Below, piece after piece: positions 58,535 to 64,000 of a stretch of 64,000 nucleotides of DNA (positions are counted from its first letter, which is position 1; each line of letters opens with the position of its first letter). A program made the translations under genes and the position numbers. Below the pieces are notes generated by a model. That model searched no databases and was not told where the DNA came from. It saw only the letters and a list, made by a program, of their open reading frames with translations. The stretch spans positions 620,001 through 684,000 of the forward strand of contig PUQB01000060.1 of assembly GCA_003024785.1 (NCBI GenBank), written 5' to 3'. This DNA is from Selaginella tamariscina. Its lineage: Eukaryota; Streptophyta; Lycopodiopsida; Selaginellales; Selaginellaceae.

Positions 58535-60010
58535 GAGATCACCAATCTTGTATGCAGGTGCCGGCTGACGGTGAGCATCAGCATGATGCTGTATCGTTCC
58601 TGTGCCTGTTGAAGATGAATCTGGAGATCATCCTGTACCTGCCGAAGATGCTGAAGACGATCCTGTACTGCAGGAGCAGAAGAAGGAGAAGCGGGAGGAG
58701 CAAAGTCAAAACGTGGATGGTGGCCTGTAAGAGCAAAGAAGGGTGTCTGTCCTGTAGATGCGTGGATGGAGTTGTTGTAGGCAAACTCCGCCATTGGAAG
58801 GAGGTCCAACCAGTTGTCCTGCTGGTAACTGATGAAGCAACGAAGATATTGTTCTAAGGTCTGAATTGTGCGTTCGGACTGCCCATCGGTTTGTGGGTGA
58901 TATCCTGAAGAAAGATCCGCTTTAACCTGTAGACTCCGAAGAAGCTCTCGCCAAAACTTGGACATGAATTGTGGACCTCGATCGGAAACAATGCTCTCAG
59001 GAAGACCGTTGAAGATGAACCTGGAGATCATCATGTACCTGCCGAAGATGCTGAAGACGATCCTGTACTGCAGGAGCGGAAGAAGGAGAAGCGGGAGGAG
59101 CAAAGTCAAAACGTGGATGGTGGCCTGTAAGAGCAAAGAAGGTGTCTGTCCTGTAGATGCGTGTGAAGTTGTTGTAGGCAAACTCCGCCATTGGAAGGAG
59201 GTCCAACCAGTTGTCCTGCTGGTAACTGATGAAGCAACGAAGATACTGTTCTAAGGTCTGAATTGTGCGTTCGGACTGCCCATCGGTTTGTGGGTGATAT
59301 CCTGAAGAAAGATCCGCTTTGACCTGTAGACTCCGAAGAAGCTCTCGCCAAAACTTGGACATGAATTGTGGACCTCGATCGGAAACAATGCTCTCAGGAA
59401 GACCATGATGTCGGAACACCTCGCGGATCACCAACTCGGCAGTTGTCTGACCTGTAGCTGTCTTGTTGCAGGGTAGGAAATGAGCCTGCTTGGTGAAACG
59501 GTCAACCACCACAAGAACTGCATCAAATCCACGAGAAGGAGGAAGATCTGTGAGGAAATCCATAGAAATGGATCTCCAAGGAGCAGACGGAACAGGAAGA
59601 GGACGAAGAAGACCAGAGGGTGCATGATGAGGCATCTTCGACCTGCTACAAGTGTCACAACTCCGTACAAACCTCTCCACAAAACCTCGCAACCCAGGCC
59701 ACCAATAGTTGCGAGTCACCAACTCCACTGTCTTGGCCACACCAAAATGTCCTGTAGCCGGGGTATCATGACAATCCTGTACCACGAGTCCTGGAAATAC
59801 CAACAGGAACGTACAGGAGACCTTCCCGGTACAGGAGTCCATCCTGTATGGTGAACAGGTTGTAGTCTGGACGGGAACTGGAGGAAGAGGAACTTGCAAC
59901 GTCAGGATGAATGTGTGAGAACACATTCTTTGCCAAGTCGTCTGTAGCCAACTGCGAACGGACGTCCTGTAGGAGTGTTGAATTTGCTGGAGCCTGATGA
60001 ACCTGCAGTG
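58535..60010 (-). pseudogene. int: Integrase of chromovirus F, with internal duplication
   Basis: Minus strand. The zinc-binding part ([18 protein letters not shown]) and first Asp (MDFLTDLPPS) lie at about 59480-59800. The second Asp and the Glu (SDRGPQFMSK, YHPQTDGQSER) occur twice, because 58608-59007 is repeated as 59008-59404. The duplication starts just before the second Asp and runs through the region after the Glu, so the core would be lengthened by about 133 residues plus frame changes. Small indels also break the frame near 58600, 59160 and 59800. G carries the undamaged version. Confidence 0.87.
58608..59404. repeat. 400 bp tandem duplication in F integrase
   Basis: The segment from GTTGAAGATGAAYCTGGAGATC to GCTCTCAGGAAGACC occurs at 58608-59007 and again at 59008-59404, with a few differences (for example a short deletion near 59160). 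G has it once. Confidence 0.95.
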
Positions 60011-61340
60011 CCGCAAGCCGGAAACGATCAGGACCCAACAACACTTGCCTTTGACAGTCAAATGCAGGATCGCCCGGGCTTGGTGCAAGGTAAGAGCGCC
60101 TAGACAATGCGTCCGCCTTGCCATTCCGAAAGCCGGGCCTGTAGACGATGACGAAGTCAAAACGTGATAGGAACTCTGCCCACCTAGCCTGTCGCCGACT
60201 GAGGACCCGAGCCGTTTGAAAGTACTCCAGGTTCTTGTGATCCGTAAGAACTTGTACAGGATGTGCAGCACCTTCCAGGAAATGCCGCCACTCCTCAAAC
60301 GAATCCACAATGGCCTTGAGTTCCTTGTCATGAATCTCGTAGTTGATCTCCGCCGACAGGAACTTACGAGAGTGAAAAGCTACAGGATGAAGCAACTTGT
60401 CCTCTCCAACTTGCGATAGGACGGATCCTACTGCAAAATCCGAGGCATCTGCTTCAATGAAGAAAGGATGAGAAGGGTCAGGATGTGCTAAAATCGGAGC
60501 TGTCGTGAAAACGTCCTTGAGTGTTGTGAACGCGTGTTCCGCCTTGTCGGACCAAGAGAAAAGTCCTGTGCGCTTGGTGAGTTCTGTGAGTGGAAGTACA
60601 CGCTTGGAGAAGTCCTGTATGAACCGCCTGTAGAAGTTTGCAAAGCCAAGGAAACATTGTACATCTCGTACCGACTTGGGCCTCTCCCACTCCACGATGG
60701 TCTTCACCTTGTGCATGTCCATGGAAACGCCAGCAGGAGAGACGATGTAGCCCAAGAACTCCACCGAATCCCTATCGAAAAAACACTTCTCCAACTTCGC
60801 GTACAGGCCATGCTCGCGAAGCCGCTCTAAAACTAGTCGTACATGCTTGTCATGTGCCGCCTGGTCCTTGGAGAAAATCAAGATGTCGTCGAGGTAGATC
60901 ACCACAAACTGGTCCAAGAAGTCACGAAAATGTCGTTCACCATGTGTTGGAAACAGCTGGGGCATTGGTAAGGCCGAAAGGCATTACCGTGTACTCAAAA
61001 TGTCCATACCTTGTACGAAAGGCAGTCTTCCACTCATCGCCGGGACGAATCCGTACAAGGTTGTAGGCTCCTCGTAAGTCGATCTTCGTGAACACCTTTG
61101 CTCCTCGCAGCCGATCGAGAAGTTCCGGGATCAATGGCAACGGGTACCGATTCCGAATGGTGACTTGATTCAAACCCCTGTAGTCCACAACCAAACGTAA
61201 ACTCCCATCCTTCTTCTTGACAAAGAAGATAGGCTCCTGCAGGGGACTTTGAGTGACGAATGAAGCCGGATGCCAAGTTGTCCTCGATGTACGAAGAACC
61301 TCCAACTCTGTGGGTGACAATGCATAAATCGGTCCGAATG
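60010..61340 (-). pseudogene. RT and RNase H, chromovirus F
   Basis: Minus strand. The RT start carries [33 protein letters not shown] and [10 protein letters not shown]. After a double indel near 60950 the frame 60965-59766 carries [14 protein letters not shown] (YLDD intact), LGFANFYRRFI and RNase H ([42 protein letters not shown]). The connection from RNase H toward the integrase stays open to about 59766, longer than in G. Confidence 0.88.
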
Positions 61341-62456
61341 GTGGAGTCTTTCCTTCCGCAAGATCAATAGGACAGTCGTAGGACCTGTGAACAGGAAGAA
61401 CTGCAGCCTTGTGCTTGTCAAAAACGTCCTTAAAGTCGTGGTACTTGGATGGTAGGGAAGAAGGAGGAGAAGGAGAAGGAGAAGGAGAAAAACAGGGGAG
61501 TCGGATACAGGAAAGGTAGAAGAGGACGTAGGAGTTACTTGAAAGGCAAAAAGGTGGAAGGGAGGATCAGTGGCGAGTTCATGCATGGTAGTGGTAAGAA
61601 CTCGGAGAGGAGAAGGAGGGAGCTGTGACTGAAAAAGAGGAAGGATCTTGGGGGATGGAACAGAAGCAGGGTAACAGAAAGAGCAGGATTGGAAAAAACC
61701 TGTGTGGTGATGAGTGTACAGGATTGGAAGAATCCTGTACAGGAGTCCGTGGTTGCGCAAGAGTGGAAGAAACCTGCGAATGTGCTGACGAATCAACAGG
61801 AGGTGGATCCTGTTGAGGAGGAACCTTCGACACTGATACAGGATTGGAAGAACCCTGTACAGGACACCGCAAACTTACAGGAGTGGAGAGAGCCTGCGAT
61901 GTGCTGAGGAACTGATATGAGGTGAATCCTGTCGAGGAGGAGTCTTCAACACTGGTACAGGAACAGGCACGGTCAATCCTGTAGCTTGTACTGCCTCAGA
62001 TACTAAGGATGTATCCTGCACGCAGGAAGGTACAGGATTGATCCTAGCTGTTGGAGAGGAAAACGTGAGCGTCCTAGACCTCCAGTCGATCTGCGGATTT
62101 GCAACAACGAACCATGGCATGCCCAAAATGATGGGAGTCGACCGAGTCTTGATCAAGTTGAAGGAAATTGAACAGTTGAATGTGCCATACCTGCAGGAGA
62201 GAGGTTCGGTAGCATGGGTAACTGCGCCAGAAGCAATTAGACGCCCATCGGCCACCTCTACAGGAACTGCACGCTTCAACTTCACCACCGAAATGCCATG
62301 TTGAGTTGCAAACGTGTCATCCATGAAGCATGCATTTGCACCAGTGTCTAACAAGGCAAACTCCATGAGCTCTCGATTATTAAGATGAATGTGTACAGGA
62401 AACTTAAGTGATGGGATGGTATGAGCAGCACCAATGGAGCCTGCACCTACGTCCAA
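61341..62456 (-). pseudogene. Protease and linker, chromovirus F
   Basis: The minus-strand frame 62456-61875 holds the retropepsin-type protease with FALLDTGANACFMDD (DTG at about 62340-62348) and ILGMPWFVVANPQIDW. A Pro/Ser/Thr-rich linker follows, with DNA full of TCCTGTACAGGA-like phrases (61700-61990), then [15 protein letters not shown] of the RT start. The RT start frame is broken near 61290. The retropepsin would cleave the Gag-Pol polyprotein. Confidence 0.83.
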
Positions 62457-62467
62457 CTTCGCGGCTC

Positions 62468-63443
62468 CTAGACGAAGTGGACATTGGAGTTTTCCGACTG
62501 AACTTCAGCTTCGACTTCACGCGTCTTGAAGTTCCTGGCTTTAATAGGACAATCTGCCACCTTGTGTCCTGCTCCACCACAATACAAGCACAGGTTCTCA
62601 CTGCGACGACGTTGCTTCTCAGCGGAAAGAGAGCCACGCTTGGATTTCTCAACCTCCATAGGAACTACTCCAGAAGGTGGTGCAGGAACATGTACCACAG
62701 CTGCAGGATTGGTTTGCAGGAACTGTTGACGGGATCTTTCCTGACGACGCTCGAACAAACGGTTGTCGCAACGAACAGCTTGTTGCATGATCTCCGCTAA
62801 ATGTTTGGGCATCCGGTAACGTAAGGAGAAGGTCCTTCACGTCGTCCCTCAACCCAAAACGGAAGTGTTCGATCAATGCAGTCTCGTCCCATGGAATGTT
62901 CGTGCAAAGTTGCTGAAATTCGGATGCATAGACGGAAGCTGGTCGGGATCCTTGAGTGAGCTTCCGTAACTTCGTGCATGCAGAACGGTACTTATCAGGA
63001 TCTCCAAAACAGGCTTCAAAGGCAGCCACGAAACCTTCAAAGTCTTCCATCAATGGATCGTCACGCTCCAGCAAGGGGGCAACCCAAGCCCGTGGAGATC
63101 CACTTAGTAAGGATGCCAAAAGACCCACCTTTTGAGCATCAGTCGAGTAGCGCCGTGGTTGCATACGGATCAAGAGCCGGATCTGATTCAGGAAACCTTG
63201 GAAATCGGCACGATTACCACTGAACTTCTCTGGCATGCTAACCTTCGGCTCCGAAGAAAAGTTTGATGAAGAGGGAACCACCGATGCCTGGGAGAGAGCC
63301 TGCGCAGCAGCCTTGGAGGATGCATCAGCAGCTGCATGTGCCGCAGTGGTGGAACCTTGCAGGTCGGTGACCACTTGGCGCAAAGTGGCCAGCTCATGAA
63401 GTAGCATTTGGTGCTCGTGTTGAAAACGCTCAAAATCAGCCAT
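62468..63443 (-). pseudogene. gag: Gag of chromovirus F, one frameshift
   Basis: Starts at the ATG at 63443 (MADFERFQHEHQMLLHELAT). A coiled-coil-like, Ala-rich N-terminus precedes the capsid (FSGNRADFQGFLNQIRLLI, FEACFGDPDKYRSACTKL, FRFGLRDDVKDLLLTLPD). One extra T near 62800 shifts the frame. The next part is HLAEIMQQAVRCDNRLFERR and the knuckle CLYCGGAGHKVADC at about 62549-62590 (CX2CX4HX4C). The capsid and the CDNRL.ERR segment are reminiscent of sushi-type Gags. A second frame change near 62460 leads into the protease, so Gag and Pol were probably one frame originally. Confidence 0.85.
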
Positions 63444-63535
63444 GATCTAGGAAAGAAAAAGGAGGAAAATGAAGGAAAGGAATCAAGAAAAAGGTAGCTG
63501 GAAAACGGAGAACTATGAAGCAGTTACTATCAAAC
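63444..63535 (-). other. 5' leader of chromovirus F with self-complementary primer-binding site
   Basis: The minus strand, starting after the LTR, reads GTTTGATAGTAACTGCTTC. After a GT dinucleotide the 13 nt TTGATAGTAACTG (63533-63521) is the exact complement of CAGTTACTATCAA in the element's own LTR (minus-strand sense, 63850-63838), at the predicted RNA 5' end. There is no TGG, so a tRNA 3' end could not pair. The two bases between CA and the primer site match the spacing usual in retroviruses and Ty3-type elements. Self-priming by the RNA 5' end, as established for Tf1 of fission yeast, is inferred. Confidence 0.7.
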
Positions 63536-64000
63536 TGTCAAGCCACGATCCAGGAACCAGGAAGAACAGGATTCCAAGGACATGAAGGCTTGACTCAGGA
63601 ACAGGACCGAGAGCAGGACAGGAACTAGGAATAGGAACAGGACGGATCTAGGAGCAAGACAGGATCAGGATAGGATCCGGGAGCAAGACAAAAGCACAGG
63701 AAGGATCCGGAGCAAGACAGGAACAGGACAGGATCCAGGAGAGGACAGATCCAGGAACAGGACAGGAAATAGGAGCGAGACAGGAACAGGAAACAAGAAA
63801 ACAAGACAAGACAAGATTGATCGTAGTAAGACTGGTGTTGATAGTAACTGATTGTACAACAATTAGGTCGGAGCTTTTATGCTCACAACTCCAAGAGCTA
63901 ATCTAGGCATGCATGCAAAAGTGGTTGCATGCATGCAAAAGTGATTGCATGCATGCAGAGGCTAAGATGAGTCCACATGTCCCTTATCCTCTAGGCATAT
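63536..64000 (-). repeat. Right (5') LTR of chromovirus F, cut by window end
   Basis: Starts TGTCAAGCCACGATCC on the + strand and matches 57459-57935, including the CAGGA-rich block and the doubled TGCATGCATGCAAAAGTG segment. The remaining part, with the ATATCCTGTAGG array and the other LTR end, lies outside the window. Confidence 0.92.
63838..63881 (-). promoter_or_regulatory. TATA box and predicted RNA start of chromovirus F
   Basis: On the minus strand CATAAAAG (63881-63874; TATAAAAG in the solo LTR at 51849) lies about 31 nt before CAGTTACTATCAA (63850-63838). This is the usual TATA-to-start distance, so transcription should begin at or within a base or two of CAGTTAC. The same spacing holds in all four family LTRs in the window. 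Confidence 0.65.

Larger units (their letters stand above)
57459..64000 (-). mobile_element. Chromovirus F (Tf1/sushi-like), minus strand, almost complete
   Basis: Left (3') LTR 57459-58082, internal region 58083-63535, right (5') LTR from 63536 past the window end. On the minus strand the order is LTR, self-complementary primer region, Gag with one knuckle, protease, RT (YLDD), RNase H, integrase, chromodomain, polypurine tract, LTR. It is inserted in the protease of G after GTCATCCATA. The Gag (PEKFSGNRADFQGFLNQIRL.., CDNRLFERRQERS) and integrase resemble the sushi/Tf1 group of fungi and vertebrates more than the usual plant chromoviruses. Damage: a frameshift in Gag near 62800, one before the protease near 62460, breaks at 60960, and a 400 bp tandem duplication in the integrase. 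Confidence 0.92.

Overview
This is a 64 kb piece of AT-rich nuclear DNA from a land plant. The plant assignment rests on decayed but recognisable plant genes with spliceosomal introns: an SCD2-like coiled-coil protein, a zinc-finger-homeodomain-type homeobox, a plant carboxylesterase, a stearoyl-ACP desaturase and a TLC-domain protein. It also rests on several Ty3/gypsy retrotransposon families. The taxonomic group cannot be fixed. The chromovirus at 52-64 kb resembles the Tf1/sushi group more than the usual angiosperm chromoviruses, which hints at, but does not prove, a non-flowering plant. No intact host gene was found. I saw no rRNA, tRNA or CRISPR.

Layout. 1-2284 is AT-rich DNA without genes. 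2285-7198 and 22275-27202 are two almost identical Ty3/gypsy elements (elements 1 and 2) on the + strand, with about 200 bp LTRs carrying paired G-boxes. Between and around them lies a tandem segmental duplication. Unit 1 is about 7199-17040 and unit 2 about 17041-29690. Each unit joins an old minus-strand gypsy element (8248-13588; 17286-22158) to a decayed copy of an unrecognised membrane-protein gene (13953-16791; 22244-29340). A third copy of the flank, with another old gypsy fragment, follows at 29690-31070. Unit 1 alone carries an 802 bp hAT-like element (7317-8118) with an 8 bp target duplication, and unit 2 supplies its empty site. 31-34.3 kb holds a gag fragment with two zinc knuckles.

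34-44 kb is AT-rich and dotted with dinucleotide repeats. It contains a chain of host-gene fragments: SCD2-like (37.2-38.0 kb, +), homeodomain (38.1-38.4 kb, +, broken by a 41 bp tandem repeat), carboxylesterase (39.7-40.6 kb, -), stearoyl-ACP desaturase (40.9-41.3 kb, -) and a TLC-domain protein (41.7-42.5 kb, -). 45.2-47.1 kb is a multi-exon gene remnant of unknown family, with a methyltransferase-like motif in its last exon.

49.3-64 kb is a nest of retrotransposons. An old gypsy pol is split by a solo LTR (51579-52100) and then by chromovirus G (from 52160). G is itself split by a solo LTR of its own family (55521-56376, 5 bp target duplication GCCGG) and by a sister chromovirus F (from 57459, running past the window end). 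F and G have a sushi-like Gag, YLDD reverse transcriptase, DDE integrase and a chromodomain. The most interesting signal is the primer-binding region of F (63521-63535). It is not tRNA-like. It is complementary over 13 nt to the predicted 5' end of the element's own RNA, about 31 nt downstream of the TATA box, which is the arrangement expected for Tf1-type self-priming. Frameshifts are frequent everywhere, so some could be assembly errors.
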